In this document: piece after piece, positions 37,635 to 46,826 of the stretch | Layout: every line of letters begins with the position of its first letter | How positions within the stretch are numbered: position 1 is the stretch's first letter | From: Streptomyces canus | GTDB taxonomy: Bacteria; Actinomycetota; Actinomycetes; Streptomycetales; Streptomycetaceae | Length of the DNA stretch: 64,000 bases | Assembly: GCF_030815415.1 (NCBI RefSeq) | Contig: NZ_JAUSWW010000001.1 | Location: 2,914,001 to 2,978,000 of the forward strand | Direction: 5' to 3' | Position numbers and translations under genes: made by a program | The notes under the pieces: generated by a model | Database searches by the model: none | Seen by the model: the letters and a program-made list of their open reading frames with translations, nothing else | What the model was told of the DNA's origin: nothing

Positions 37635-38695
37635 AACGCGGGGTCCTGAAGGTCTGCTTCGGGATCCTGTACGTAGCGCAGGACGCCCCACATTCCGTGC
37701 TCGTCGGCGGTGTGCGGGGCGTCGCTCGCGCACTCCCCCAGTTCCTTGCCGAGTCCGGGCACGTCGATCCCGGAGCCGATGAGAACCAGCTGGCTGAGGC
37801 GCTCGGCGTCCGCCGGCCAGGGTTCCGGGTAGAAGCGCAGGAACCGCCCGACGGCATGGACGGCGTAACGGTTTTGGGTGTCGTACGCGCCGAAGTCGAC
37901 GTACCCCTTGATCCGGTACAGCCCCTCGGGCCGACTGTCGAGGAACCGCATCAGCCGGCGCGGGTCGAGCGGCGTCTCGGAGACGAAGGAGAGGCTCTCG
38001 TACGCGGCGTGCAGATGGCCGTCGTGCGGGTCGTCCTCGTGGTGGTGCAGGTCGTCGAAGGAGAGCTGCCCGATCCGCTCCTCGCCGGGCCGGCAGTCGA
38101 AGAGGAACTCCGGGTCGATGCGGCCGTAGGCGGCGGGCACGACGGCGGCACGGTCGACGAGGGACCGTACGAGTCCGAGGACGCGCTCGCCGTCGGCCGC
38201 CCGGTCGAGCTTGTTGACCACGACGAGGTCGGCGAGGGCGAGATGCCGGTCGATCTCGGGGTGCTTGGCTCGGGTGTCGTCGAACTCGGCGGCGTCGACG
38301 ACCTCGACGAGTCCGCCGTAGACGATCCCCGGATGCTCGCTCGCGAGCACCATGCGCACGAGTTCCTGGGGTTCGGCGAGTCCGCTGGCCTCGATGACGA
38401 TCACATCGATGCCGGTGTCCGGACGGGCCAGCCGTGCGAGGTACTCGTCCAGCTCGCCGACGTCGACGGCGCAGCACAGGCAGCCGTTGCCGAGGGAGAC
38501 GGTGGAGTCGCCCAGGGCGCCCGCGACGGCCATGGCGTCGATCTCGATGGCCCCGAAGTCATTGACGATCGCACCGATACGACTGCCTCCGCTGCGGTGC
38601 AGGAGATGGTTGAGGAGGGTGGTCTTGCCGGAACCGAGGAATCCGGCAAGTACGACGACCGGGATCTGCCGAAGGGGGCGACTCGGCTGACTCAA
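37631..38695 (-). CDS. CobW/COG0523 family GTP-binding protein
   Basis: This 354-residue G3E GTPase has Walker [16 protein letters not shown] and the metal motif GCLCC in GNGCLCCAVD. NKLD gives guanine specificity, and a CobW C-terminal domain ends the protein. A His/Asp-rich loop DLHHHEDDPHDGHLHAA (about residues 225-242) fits a metal-insertase or chaperone role, often zinc or cobalt. The TTG start at 38695 has AGAGAGG before it; the longer upstream frame lacks an RBS. Its stop overlaps the parC stop. Confidence 0.9.
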
Positions 38696-39016
38696 CGTGC
38701 GACCTCTCTGACACCGACGCGTGCACCGGATCGTGGGCCCGGCGCACGTACGAGGATTGAATGCCGGACCAGGATACGAGCCGGAAGAATCACCGCGAAG
38801 TGAACGATTGTTAGCAGCACTTGCGGGGCAGACGTTGGGCAAGGCGCCGGTTCGTGCGACCCTCGCTTCCTTCCGTGCGCCTCCTCTCCGCCTCCCCGCC
38901 GATCAGAGCCGCTCGGCATTCTGGGAGACGGCAAGCGCCGCCCATCGCTCGCCGGTCCCCTTCCGTCGACCCGCACCCCGACGACCGGCGGACGGCCGCC
39001 TGATTCGGGGGTTGAC
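38696..39016. other. Intergenic region CobW / DUF6082
   Basis: No gene was seen in these 321 bases, which form a divergent promoter region. I looked for a Zur-type palindrome upstream of the CobW gene and found none. Confidence 0.4.
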
Positions 39017-39562
39017 ATGGCCACACTTAGGCACTTCGCGGGGAGGCTGAGCTCCGCCACGCTCGCGCTCCTGGCTGCCACGGTGACGATGGCAGCACGC
39101 CAACGGCGCCTCGACGCGACCCGGCTGGACGAGAGGCGACTGGAACTCCAAGCGCTGGCGGTTCGGCGCAAGGGGTACGCGCATCAGCAGCGCATGCACT
39201 GGGAGCTGCTGTCCAGGGCGATCGACGACCCCACCCTCTTCGCGGTGATCGACACGTACGACAAGAGCATCCCGGCGGCGAAGCGTCGCCAGTTCCTCTA
39301 CGCCAACGCGTGGTACGCCTACCTGTTCCATCTGTTCCGAGCCGAGGTCCTGGACCAGGAGGAGCTGTACATAGCCATGCGCGAGTTGCTGCAGAATTCG
39401 CTGTTCCGTGAGTACTGGGACGCGTCGAAGGCCCAGCGGGCGAACCTGAAGCAGTCGTCCGACGAGGCACGCGTCGGGCGCATGATCGACGGTCTCGTAC
39501 GGGACCTGGACGAGGCGGACACCGACGAGTGGTGGGTGGTGGGCAACCCTCCGTCCGAGTGA
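39017..39562 (+). CDS. DUF6082 family protein
   Basis: This 181-residue protein starts with a hydrophobic segment (about 11-27, TLALLAATVTMAARQ) that could be a membrane anchor. A helical domain follows, with HWELLSRAIDDPTLFAVID, LYANAWYAYLFHLFRAEVL and the terminal EWWVVG. It resembles the Streptomyces DUF6082 family of unknown function. Such genes often occur next to strain-specific regulators, so this marks the start of the variable region. Confidence 0.72.
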   Translation: MATLRHFAGRLSSATLALLAATVTMAARQRRLDATRLDERRLELQALAVRRKGYAHQQRMHWELLSRAIDDPTLFAVIDTYDKSIPAAKRRQFLYANAWYAYLFHLFRAEVLDQEELYIAMRELLQNSLFREYWDASKAQRANLKQSSDEARVGRMIDGLVRDLDEADTDEWWVVGNPPSE

Positions 39563-39706
39563 TCCCCGCCCGCCCTGCCGCATCATCTCGCTCAGTCGCC
39601 CCGACAACACGAGCCTGCGACTTTGGCCGCATGAACGCGTAGCACTCATCAACCCCAGTACGGTTCTGCCAGCACTGTGCCCCACACAGCGAAGGACCGA
39701 TACCCC

Positions 39707-39943
39707 TTGAAAATCGTGCGCCGCATCGGTGTGCCTCCAAGCGCCCGAGGCTCCAACACGGGCGCCAGCTGCCCGGACGTGTTCGAGCTGAGCGATGGCA
39801 ACTTCGCCGTCATCGGAACCGAAGCCACCGAGGCGCTTGAGCGTGAACTCCCCGCCGATGCCTCCCGTGCCGACTACGAACGCATCGTCATCGTGAGCCG
39901 GGAGACCCTGATCCGCGCCAAAGCGGACATCCCCGACGCCTGA
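39707..39943 (+). CDS. Small hypothetical protein
   Basis: This 78-residue protein is LKIVRRIGVPPSARGSNTGA followed by a short helical and acidic C-terminus. I chose the TTG start because GAAGGA precedes it by seven bases. A GTG ten codons upstream is possible. The middle part CPDVFELSDGNFAVIGTEAT is a motif seen in small Streptomyces proteins of unknown function. It lies 144 bases after the DUF6082 gene. Confidence 0.65.
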   Translation: MKIVRRIGVPPSARGSNTGASCPDVFELSDGNFAVIGTEATEALERELPADASRADYERIVIVSRETLIRAKADIPDA

Positions 39944-40137
39944 ACCACGGGCACGCGTCCGCACCGGACTCGTCACGTGAAAGAGCCCCGCCCGGCCGCA
40001 CCTCACCAAGAAGCGTCCCGGGCGCCCACCGGCGAGCAGCCCGTCACCCCGTCCCTGCTCGATCTCCCTCGATGAGGCCTGGCGCCAGAACGGCACCAGG
40101 CCACACGCATGTCATGCCGCGAAGGCCCTGCGGTCGA

Positions 40138-40605
40138 TCAGGCGGGGTCCTCGTCCAGCTTCGCCACCACCCGGTCGGAGATGTCGGCCAGCGTCCGCAG
40201 CTCCGCCGGGGTGACATGGTCCAGGAACAGCTCTCGCACGGCCTCGACATGCATCGGAGCCGCCGCCGCGATCGCCGCCCGCCCGGCGTCCGTGATCACC
40301 ACGAATGCTCCTCGCGCGTCTTCGGGGCACTCCTCGCGGATCACCAGCCCTCGTCCGGCCATCCGCGCGATGTGGTGGGACATCCGGCTCTTCTCCCACT
40401 CCAGCGCCCGGGACAGATCCTGGTAACGCTGCCGGCCTTCCGGCACATCCGTCAGGTTGACCAGTACGGCGAAGTCCGCGGCCGAGAGTTTCGACTCGCT
40501 CTGCAGCATGCGTGACAGACGGCCCACCAGCCGCTCGTGCAGTCGGACAAAGCTCCGCCAGGCGTGCTGCTCCTCCGCCGTCAACCACCGCACCTCGTCA
40601 TCCAT
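40138..40605 (-). CDS. MarR family transcriptional regulator
   Basis: This 155-residue winged-helix regulator has the complete MarR layout: N-terminal dimerisation helix, recognition region LSRALEWEKSRMSHHIARMA, wing ECPEDARGAFVVITDAGRAA and C-terminal helices. MarR proteins usually repress neighbouring metabolic or redox genes until an aromatic or oxidant ligand binds. A GTTGATAAGTCATC site lies upstream and related sites precede the other genes of this region, so it is the best candidate for their regulator. Confidence 0.92.
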   Translation of the reverse strand: MDDEVRWLTAEEQHAWRSFVRLHERLVGRLSRMLQSESKLSAADFAVLVNLTDVPEGRQRYQDLSRALEWEKSRMSHHIARMAGRGLVIREECPEDARGAFVVITDAGRAAIAAAAPMHVEAVRELFLDHVTPAELRTLADISDRVVAKLDEDPA

Positions 40606-40623
40606 ACAAGCGAGTGTAAAGGA

Positions 40624-40637
40624 GTTGATAAGTCATC
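40624..40637 (-). promoter_or_regulatory. MarR-type operator-like site (a)
   Basis: GTTGATAAGTCATC lies 18 bases before the MarR start. It resembles the TTGAC-ATCAA sites of the pox, LLM and pirin promoters and would serve autoregulation. Confidence 0.45.
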
Positions 40638-40704
40638 CAGCTTGGTGAAGGGCGACCCTCCGAACAGCAGCACGAGCACATGCACAGCGTCCGAAACCTC
40701 GTGG

Positions 40705-42357
40705 TCAGGACGCGTATCGCGGTGTCCACTGCGTCGCCGAGATCGCGTCGCGCAGCTCGGCCTCCGTGGCCCGGGGGGCCACCCCGTCCTCCACCGCGGC
40801 CTCGGCCACGGCCACGGCGATCTCGCGGGCCGCCTCCCGCATGCCCGCCAGCGGTGGCAGCAACGGGGTGGCCCCGTCCGTGCCCGCTCGAACCGCGCAC
40901 TCCCCCACGGCCCGCGCCGCGGCCACCATCATGCGGTCGGTCACCCGGGAGGCCCGGCAGGCGGCCACGGCCAGGCCGACGGCGGGGAAGACGTAGACGT
41001 TGTTGGCCTGAGCGACCGGCACCTCCCGCCCGTCCACCTTCAGCGGCGGGAAGGGCGAACCCGCGGCGATCAGCGCCCTGCCGTCGGTCCAGCGGGCGAG
41101 GTCGGCCGGCTCGGCCTCGGCGTTCGAGGTCGGGTTGGACAGCGGAAGGATCACCGGCCGGTCACAGGCTTCGGCCATCGTCCGCACGATCTCCTCGGTG
41201 AACGCGCCGTGCGCGGTGGACAGCCCGATCAGCACCGTCGGCTTCACCTCGTCCACGACCTGCGCCAGATCGCGCCCACCCCACTGTCGTACCTCCGCGT
41301 CATCGCGCGCGTAGACCCGCTGCTCGGGAGTGAGGTCGGTGCGGGAGCGCACCAGCAGGCCGTCGATGTCGACGAACCAGAAGCGGTCGGCCGCCTGCTG
41401 CTCGGAGAGGCCTTCCTCGACGAGCGCGGTGCGGATCATGTCGGCGACCCCGATCGCCGCCGACCCCGCGCCGAGGACCACGAGGCGGTGGTCGGTCAGC
41501 CGCGTCCCGGCAACCTTCGTGGCGGTGGACAGCGCGCCGAGTGCCACGGCCGCGGTGCCCTGGATGTCGTCGTTGAACGTCAGCAGCCGGTCCTGGTAGC
41601 GGCCGAGAATCGGGCGGGCGTGCGCGGTCGCGAAGTCCTCCCACTGAAGGAGGGTCCCGGGCAGTTCGGCCTCCACGGCGGACACGAACGCCTCGATCAT
41701 CTCGTCGTAGGCGTCCCCGGTGACGCGGTGCTGCCTGCGGCCGAGATAGTGCTCGCCGGTCAGCAGCTGCTCGTTGTCGGTGCCGGCGTCGAGCAGGATC
41801 GGCAGGGTGCGTGCCGGGTGGATGCCGCCGATGGCGGTGTAGAGGCTGAGCTTGCCGATCGGGATGCCCATGCCGCCCACCCCCTGGTCGCCCAGGCCCA
41901 GGATGCGCTGGCCGTCGGTGACGACGATAACGTCGACCTCGGGGTTGGGCCGGTTGCGCAGGATCTCCCTGAAGCGGTGGCGGTCCTCGTAGGTCAGGAA
42001 CAGACCGCGCGGCCTGCGGTAGATCTGGCTGAAGCGTCGGCACGCCTCGCCTACCGTCGGGGTGTAGACGACCGGCAGCATCTCCTCCAGGTGGCGGGTG
42101 AGCAGGTCGTAGAAGAGCACCTCGTTGGTGTCCTGGAGCTGGCGCAGGTAGATGTGCCGGTTGAGCGGTTTGTCGTACGCGAGGAACGCCTTGTACGCCC
42201 GGTCCGCCTGTTCCTCAAGGCTCTCCGTCGCGGGCGGCAGCAGCCCGTCCAGGCCGAGTTCGGCGCGTTCTTGCGGACTGAAGGCGGTGCCCTTGTTGAG
42301 CAGCGGGTCGGCGAGCAGGGCCGCCCCGCGGGCGGAGGCCGGGTTGGTCGACGTCAT
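40705..42357 (-). CDS. NAD-dependent malic enzyme
   Basis: This 550-residue malic enzyme of the large SfcA/MaeA type decarboxylates malate to pyruvate. Typical segments are LPVVYTPTVGEACRRFSQIY, VVTDGQRILGLGDQGVGGMG, the metal-binding WEDFATAHA and FNDDIQGTAAVALGA, and the Rossmann GAGSAAIG. The usual start MTSTNPASARGAALLADP fits. It lies 33 bases downstream of the pyruvate oxidase gene and is probably co-transcribed with it, so malate would feed pyruvate to that enzyme. Confidence 0.93.
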   Translation of the reverse strand: MTSTNPASARGAALLADPLLNKGTAFSPQERAELGLDGLLPPATESLEEQADRAYKAFLAYDKPLNRHIYLRQLQDTNEVLFYDLLTRHLEEMLPVVYTPTVGEACRRFSQIYRRPRGLFLTYEDRHRFREILRNRPNPEVDVIVVTDGQRILGLGDQGVGGMGIPIGKLSLYTAIGGIHPARTLPILLDAGTDNEQLLTGEHYLGRRQHRVTGDAYDEMIEAFVSAVEAELPGTLLQWEDFATAHARPILGRYQDRLLTFNDDIQGTAAVALGALSTATKVAGTRLTDHRLVVLGAGSAAIGVADMIRTALVEEGLSEQQAADRFWFVDIDGLLVRSRTDLTPEQRVYARDDAEVRQWGGRDLAQVVDEVKPTVLIGLSTAHGAFTEEIVRTMAEACDRPVILPLSNPTSNAEAEPADLARWTDGRALIAAGSPFPPLKVDGREVPVAQANNVYVFPAVGLAVAACRASRVTDRMMVAAARAVGECAVRAGTDGATPLLPPLAGMREAAREIAVAVAEAAVEDGVAPRATEAELRDAISATQWTPRYAS

Positions 42358-42390
42358 GACGCTTCCTCACAGGTCCACGGTGGGCGGGCT

Positions 42391-44130
42391 TCAGGGGCGG
42401 GGGATGTTGCGCAGGTTGGCGCGCGCCAGGTCCAGCATCTTGCCGACCCCTCCGTCGAGCACGGTCCGACCTGCCGCGAACGCGAAACCCTTCACCTGAC
42501 CGGCCGAGATGTGCGGCGGGATCGACAGCGCGTTGGGGTCGGTCACCAGGTCGACCAGGAAGGGGCCGTCGTGGGCGAAGGCCTGCTTGAGGCCGGCGGT
42601 GACGTCCTCGGGCCGTTCGACACGGATCCCCGCGATGCCGGCGCCGCGGGCGATCGCCGCGAAGTCCACCGGCTCGTGGTCGGTCTCGTAGTCGGGCAGT
42701 CCGTCGACCAGCATCTCCAACTTCACCATCCCGAGGGAGGAGTTGTTGAACACGATCGTCTTCACCGGCAGGTCGTGCAACTTCGCGGTGAGCAGTTCGC
42801 CCATCAGCATGCCGAGCCCGCCGTCGCCCGACATCGAGATCACCTGGCGGCCGCGGTCGGCGAACTGCGCGCCGATGGCGTGCGGCAGCGCGTTGGCCAT
42901 GGTGCCGTGCAGGAAGGAACCGATCACCCGGCGCCGCCCGTTGGGGGTCAGATAGCGGGCCGCCCACACGTTGGACATGCCGGTGTCGACGGTGAACACG
43001 GCGTCGTCGGCGGCGAGTTCGTCCAGGACGGAGGCCGCGTACTCGGGGTGGATCGGGAGGTGCCGCTCGACGTCGCGCGTATAGGCGCCGACCACCGTCT
43101 CCAGGGATTTGGCGTGCTCGCGCAGGCTGCGGTCCAGATAGGAACGGTCCCGCTTCGCCTCCACCAGCGGCAGCACCGCGCGCAGCGTCTCCCGTACGTC
43201 GCCGTGGACACCGAGCTCCAGCACCGTACGGCGGCCCAGGCGGCCCGCGTCATGATCGATCTGTACGGTCCGCGCCTGCGGCAGGAAGTCGTTGTACGGG
43301 AAGTCCGTACCCAGCAGGACGACCAGGTCGGCCTCGTGCATCGCGTCGAAGCACGCCCCGTAGCCCAGCAGTCCGCTCATGCCGACGTCATAGGGGTTGT
43401 CGAACTGGATCCACTCCTTGCCGCGCAGCGTGTGCCCGACGGGGGCGGCGGCCTTCTCGGCGAGTGCCATGACCTCGGCGTGCGCGTCCCGGACTCCGGC
43501 GCCGGCGAACAGCATCACCTTCCGCGCCGCGTTCAGCTTCTCGGCCAGGGCCTGCACCTGCGTGTCCGGGGGGACCACACGGCCGCGCTCGGTGACCAGG
43601 TCACTGCTCCCGGTCGGTTGGGTCGCCTGGGCGTGGGTGACATCGCCTGGGACGATGAGCACCGAGACCGCGCTGTGCCCGAGGGCGCGCTGCAGGGCGA
43701 TCCGCAGTACGCGGGGCATCTGCTCGGGGGTGCTGATCATCTCGCAGTAGTCGCTGCAGTCGGTGAACACGCGCTCGGGGTGCGTCTCCTGGAAGAAGCC
43801 GGTGCCGATCTGGTGCGAGGGGATGTGCGAAGCGATCGCCAGCACGGGCGCGCCGGAGCGGTGCGCGTCGTACAACCCCTGGATCAGGTGAGTGTTGCCG
43901 GGGCCGCAGCTTCCCGCACACACCGCGAGCTTGCCGGTCAGCTGTGCCTCCGCCGACGCGGCGAACGCGGCGGCTTCCTCGTTGCGTACGTGCACCCACT
44001 CGATGCCGTCGGTGCGCCGCACCGCGTCGACCACGGGGTTCAGGCTGTCGCCCACCACTCCGTAGATCCGCTCCACGCCCGCCTGGCGCAGGATGTCCAC
44101 CATCTGATGGGCTACGGTCACGTTTCGCAT
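42391..44130 (-). CDS. Thiamine-diphosphate pyruvate dehydrogenase/oxidase (PoxB-like)
   Basis: This 579-residue ThDP enzyme carries the catalytic Glu region VRNEEAAAFAASAEAQLTGK and the FAD/ThDP segments QRALGHSAVSVLIVPGDV, GSFLHGTMANALPHAIGAQF and the ThDP motif GDGGLGMLMGELLTAKLHDL. PoxB-type enzymes oxidise pyruvate to acetate with a quinone; a relative in the acetolactate synthase family is the alternative. The ATG at 44130 has GAGGAG 12 bases before it. The open frame continues upstream into a MarR-like fragment, but the RBS supports this internal start. Confidence 0.88.
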   Translation of the reverse strand: MRNVTVAHQMVDILRQAGVERIYGVVGDSLNPVVDAVRRTDGIEWVHVRNEEAAAFAASAEAQLTGKLAVCAGSCGPGNTHLIQGLYDAHRSGAPVLAIASHIPSHQIGTGFFQETHPERVFTDCSDYCEMISTPEQMPRVLRIALQRALGHSAVSVLIVPGDVTHAQATQPTGSSDLVTERGRVVPPDTQVQALAEKLNAARKVMLFAGAGVRDAHAEVMALAEKAAAPVGHTLRGKEWIQFDNPYDVGMSGLLGYGACFDAMHEADLVVLLGTDFPYNDFLPQARTVQIDHDAGRLGRRTVLELGVHGDVRETLRAVLPLVEAKRDRSYLDRSLREHAKSLETVVGAYTRDVERHLPIHPEYAASVLDELAADDAVFTVDTGMSNVWAARYLTPNGRRRVIGSFLHGTMANALPHAIGAQFADRGRQVISMSGDGGLGMLMGELLTAKLHDLPVKTIVFNNSSLGMVKLEMLVDGLPDYETDHEPVDFAAIARGAGIAGIRVERPEDVTAGLKQAFAHDGPFLVDLVTDPNALSIPPHISAGQVKGFAFAAGRTVLDGGVGKMLDLARANLRNIPRP

Positions 44131-44191
44131 CGCCGGGCTTCTCCTCGTGAGCTGTACGCCGTGTCGTCCGGCGCCTACCCATTCCGATTTT

Positions 44192-44203
44192 GTTGACGCA
44201 TCC
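44192..44203 (-). promoter_or_regulatory. MarR-type operator-like site (b) before the pox gene
   Basis: GTTGACGCATCC lies 62 bases upstream of the pox start, between the end of the MarR remnant and the RBS. It is a half-palindrome like those of the neighbouring promoters. Confidence 0.45.
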
Positions 44204-44229
44204 AGCCTGGAAACCGATGTCAGGCGCCC

Positions 44230-44469
44230 CGCAAACGACTCCAGCCCCGTCCGCAGCGTCACCTCGGCACCCCGGCTGTCGGCGGCGCACTCCGCGCGCC
44301 GTACGAGCCCTCGCCGCTCCTTACGCCGGAGATGATGCGAGAGGCGGCTGCGCTGCCGGCCGATGCGGGAGGCCAGCACGGAGGGACGCGGTCGGCGCCC
44401 CTCCGCCTCACACAGGGCGAGGAGAAGGGCGTAGTCGGTGCTGGGCAGCGCCTCGCGTGACCCATCCAT
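44230..44469 (-). pseudogene. Truncated MarR-like regulator fragment
   Basis: About 75 codons encode a MarR core: STDYALLLALCEAEGRRPRP, the recognition helix region RSRLSHHLRRKERRGLV and the wing ECAADSRGAEVTL. It aligns with residues about 40-115 of the 155-residue MarR nearby. The N-terminal dimerisation helix and the C-terminal helices are missing. The reading frame then runs on without stop into the pox gene. A strong AAAGGAGTG precedes the ATG. It may be a decayed gene, or a short product or fusion; I favour decay. The 3' limit is approximate. Confidence 0.6.
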
Positions 44470-44483
44470 CGCTTCACTCCTTT

Positions 44484-44527
44484 AGTTGACACATCAATTA
44501 GAGCGGGCCACCATTGACACGTCAACC
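44484..44527. promoter_or_regulatory. Two operator-like sites (c, d) in the MarR-fragment / LLM divergent promoter
   Basis: AGTTGACACATCAATT (44484-44499) and ATTGACACGTCAACC (44513-44527) are near-palindromic and close to each other. They lie between the MarR fragment and the LLM oxidoreductase gene. Confidence 0.6.
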
Positions 44528-44584
44528 GTTGGTGCCGCGCAGCCACCCCTGGCGCGCAACACCTACTCACGAAGGAACCCAGCC

Positions 44585-45616
44585 ATGTCTGATCTCGTCT
44601 TCGGCCTGGACACGTTCGGCGACGTACCGGAGGACGACTCCGGCACTCCGGTGTCCGACGCGCGGGCCATCCGGCAGGTCGTCGACGAGGCCGTTCTCGC
44701 GGAGGAAGTCGGCGTCGACGTCATCGCCCTCGGCGAGCACCACCGCCCCGAGTACGCGATCTCGACCCCGGAGACCGTTCTCGCCGGCATCGCCACGCGC
44801 ACGGAGCGGATCCGTCTGTCGTCCGGCGTGACGGTGCTGAGCTCCGACGATCCGGTCCGGGTCTTCCAGCGGTTCTCGACCGTGGACGCGCTCTCGAACG
44901 GCCGGGCCGAGGTCATCCTGGGACGCGGCTCCTTCACCGAGTCGTTCCCCCTCTTCGGATACGACCTGAGCGATTACGACGTGCTGTTCGAGGAGAAGAT
45001 CGAACTCTTCGCCAACCTGCTGGAGGAGAAGCCCGTCACCTGGAGCGGCACCAAGCGGGCCGCTCTCGACAACGCCGACGTCTTCCCCAGGACCGAGTCC
45101 GGGCAGCTGACCACCTGGGTCGGTGTCGGCGGCTCGCCCCAGTCGGTCATCCGCACCGCGCACTACGGCTTCCCGCTCATGATCGCCATCATCGGCGGCA
45201 GCCCGGAGCGCTTCGCGCCCTACATCGACCTCTACCAGCGCGCCAGCGACAAGTTCGGCACCACCGCCCACCCGGTCGGCATGCACTCGCCGGGCTTCAT
45301 CGCCGACACGGACGAAGAGGCCCGCGAACTGCACTGGCCGCACTACAAGGTCATCCGTGACCGTATCGGCGCGCTGCGCGGCTGGCCGCCGGTCAGCAAG
45401 GAGGAGTACGCGAACGAGATCGAGCACGGCTCCCTCTACATCGGCTCCCCCGAGACGGTGGCCCGCAAGATGGCCGGCGCCATCAAGGCACTCGGCGTCG
45501 GCCGGTTCGACCTCATCTACACCACCGGGGCGCAGCCGATCAGCGCCCGGCTGCGCGCCGTCGAGCTGTACGGCACGAAGGTCCTCCCGATGGTCCGCGA
45601 CCTCCTCACCGCCTGA
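44585..45616 (+). CDS. LLM class flavin-dependent oxidoreductase
   Basis: This 343-residue luciferase-like TIM-barrel protein starts [20 protein letters not shown]. Family segments are [59 protein letters not shown] and [18 protein letters not shown]. These enzymes use FMN (or F420) for oxygenation of diverse small molecules. GAAGGA precedes the ATG. The NADP-binding reductase-like gene follows 19 bases later and could supply the reductant. Two operator-like sites lie upstream. Confidence 0.9.
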   Translation: MSDLVFGLDTFGDVPEDDSGTPVSDARAIRQVVDEAVLAEEVGVDVIALGEHHRPEYAISTPETVLAGIATRTERIRLSSGVTVLSSDDPVRVFQRFSTVDALSNGRAEVILGRGSFTESFPLFGYDLSDYDVLFEEKIELFANLLEEKPVTWSGTKRAALDNADVFPRTESGQLTTWVGVGGSPQSVIRTAHYGFPLMIAIIGGSPERFAPYIDLYQRASDKFGTTAHPVGMHSPGFIADTDEEARELHWPHYKVIRDRIGALRGWPPVSKEEYANEIEHGSLYIGSPETVARKMAGAIKALGVGRFDLIYTTGAQPISARLRAVELYGTKVLPMVRDLLTA

Positions 45617-45635
45617 CACCCCGAACGGAACAGAC

Positions 45636-46352
45636 ATGACCAGCACAGGCGTAGCAACGGTCGGCATCCTGGGCGCGGGAAAGGTCGGCACCGTGCCCGC
45701 ACGGCTGGCCCGTGCGGCCGGCTACCGCGTGCTCATCGCCGGGTCGGGCGACCCCGACAGGATCGCCCTCACCGTCGAAGTTCTCACCCCCGGCGCGGTC
45801 CCGGTCACCGCGGTGCAGGCGGCGGCGGAGGCGGACGTCGTCGTCCTGGCCCTCCCCCTCGGCAAGTACCGGAGCGTTCCGGCGGGGGCCCTGGAGGGCA
45901 AGCTCGTCATCGACGCGATGAACTACTGGTGGGAGATCGACGGCATCCGCGCCGACCTCACCGACCCGCGCACCTCGTCGAGCGAGATCGTGCAGGAGTT
46001 CCTGTCCGGCGCGCGCGTGGTCAAGGCCTTCAACCACATGGGCTACCACGACCTCGAGGAAGGGTCCCGGCCTACCGGCATCCCTGGCCGCAAAGCCATC
46101 GCCATCGCCGGTGACGACCCCGAGGACCTCATCACCGTCTCGCACTTGGTCGACGACTTCGGCTTCGACCCCGTCGTCGCGGGCCCGCTGGCCTCGGGGG
46201 TACAGCTGGAGCCGGGCACCGAGCCGTTCGGCGCCAACGTCGACGCCGAGGAGCTGCGCGCGATGCTCGACCGTTTCCCCGAGTCGGAGCGCGGACGGGC
46301 CGTCGCCGGCGCACGGGCCACCCTCGCTGAACCGGCGCCTGAGCCGTCGTAG
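45636..46352 (+). CDS. NADP-binding oxidoreductase, F420:NADP reductase-like
   Basis: This 238-residue Rossmann protein starts with [20 protein letters not shown], a GxGxxG dinucleotide site. [20 protein letters not shown] and [18 protein letters not shown] resemble F420-dependent NADP reductase and other NADP-rossmann proteins (PF03807 group). Cofactor preference cannot be fixed by eye. It forms an operon with the upstream LLM oxidoreductase. Confidence 0.85.
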   Translation: MTSTGVATVGILGAGKVGTVPARLARAAGYRVLIAGSGDPDRIALTVEVLTPGAVPVTAVQAAAEADVVVLALPLGKYRSVPAGALEGKLVIDAMNYWWEIDGIRADLTDPRTSSSEIVQEFLSGARVVKAFNHMGYHDLEEGSRPTGIPGRKAIAIAGDDPEDLITVSHLVDDFGFDPVVAGPLASGVQLEPGTEPFGANVDAEELRAMLDRFPESERGRAVAGARATLAEPAPEPS

Positions 46353-46392
46353 GCATCGGAACGTCTCAGCCGCACCGACCTCGCTCACCTGC

Positions 46393-46435
46393 TTGACGTG
46401 TCATCCACATTCGATGGATTTAGATGACGCATCAA
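46393..46435. repeat. Imperfect inverted repeat made of two operator-like half-sites (e)
   Basis: TTGACGTGTCATC (46393-46405) pairs with GATGACGCATCAA (46423-46435), 11 of 13 positions, over a 17-base loop. Both arms carry the TTGAC/ATCAA motif of the regional operators. The site lies between convergent genes, so it could be a terminator or a relic promoter. Confidence 0.5.
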
Positions 46436-46465
46436 CAGAAGCTCGAGAGGGCAGTCGCCGACAGG

Positions 46466-46804
46466 TCAGTCCAGGTGAGCCTCCAGCCACCGCAGGACCT
46501 CGGGAGTCACCGGGTCGGCGATGTCGGCAAACTCGTCATGTTTCTTCAGGAACTTGGCCACGTAGGGGCAGACCGGCACGATCCGCTTGCCTGAGGCGTG
46601 CGTGTCGGTGAGCGCCTGGCGCACCAGTTGTGCGGCCAGGCCTTGTCCGGCGTAGGCGTCGTCGACCTCCGTATGGAAGAACACACGCTGCTCACCGTGG
46701 TCGCGGTACTCGGTCAGGCCGGCGCGCTTGCCGTCGACCACGATCTCGTACCGATGGTGTGCGTCCACGCGCTCGACGACCGGATCAGCAGAAGGCCGGC
46801 TCAT
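46466..46804 (-). CDS. Small GNAT N-acetyltransferase (NATD1-like)
   Basis: This 112-residue single-domain acetyltransferase-like protein has YEIVVDGKRAGLTEYRDHGE and the acetyl-CoA loop AYAGQGLAAQLVRQALTD. KRIVPVCPYVAKFLKKH is the typical NATD1/YjdJ C-terminal motif. Length and layout match that subfamily. It lies 22 bases downstream of the pirin gene and is probably in the same operon. Substrate unknown. Confidence 0.88.
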   Translation of the reverse strand: MSRPSADPVVERVDAHHRYEIVVDGKRAGLTEYRDHGEQRVFFHTEVDDAYAGQGLAAQLVRQALTDTHASGKRIVPVCPYVAKFLKKHDEFADIADPVTPEVLRWLEAHLD

Positions 46805-46826
46805 GAGGGGACCGTTCCGAGGGAGG

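Noticed and set aside
38696..39016. Zur box before the CobW GTPase gene
   Set aside because: No AT-rich Zur-like palindrome was found.
40537..44196. 1219-codon open frame on the plus strand
   Set aside because: It is antisense to the malic enzyme and pox genes and has low-complexity composition without domains.
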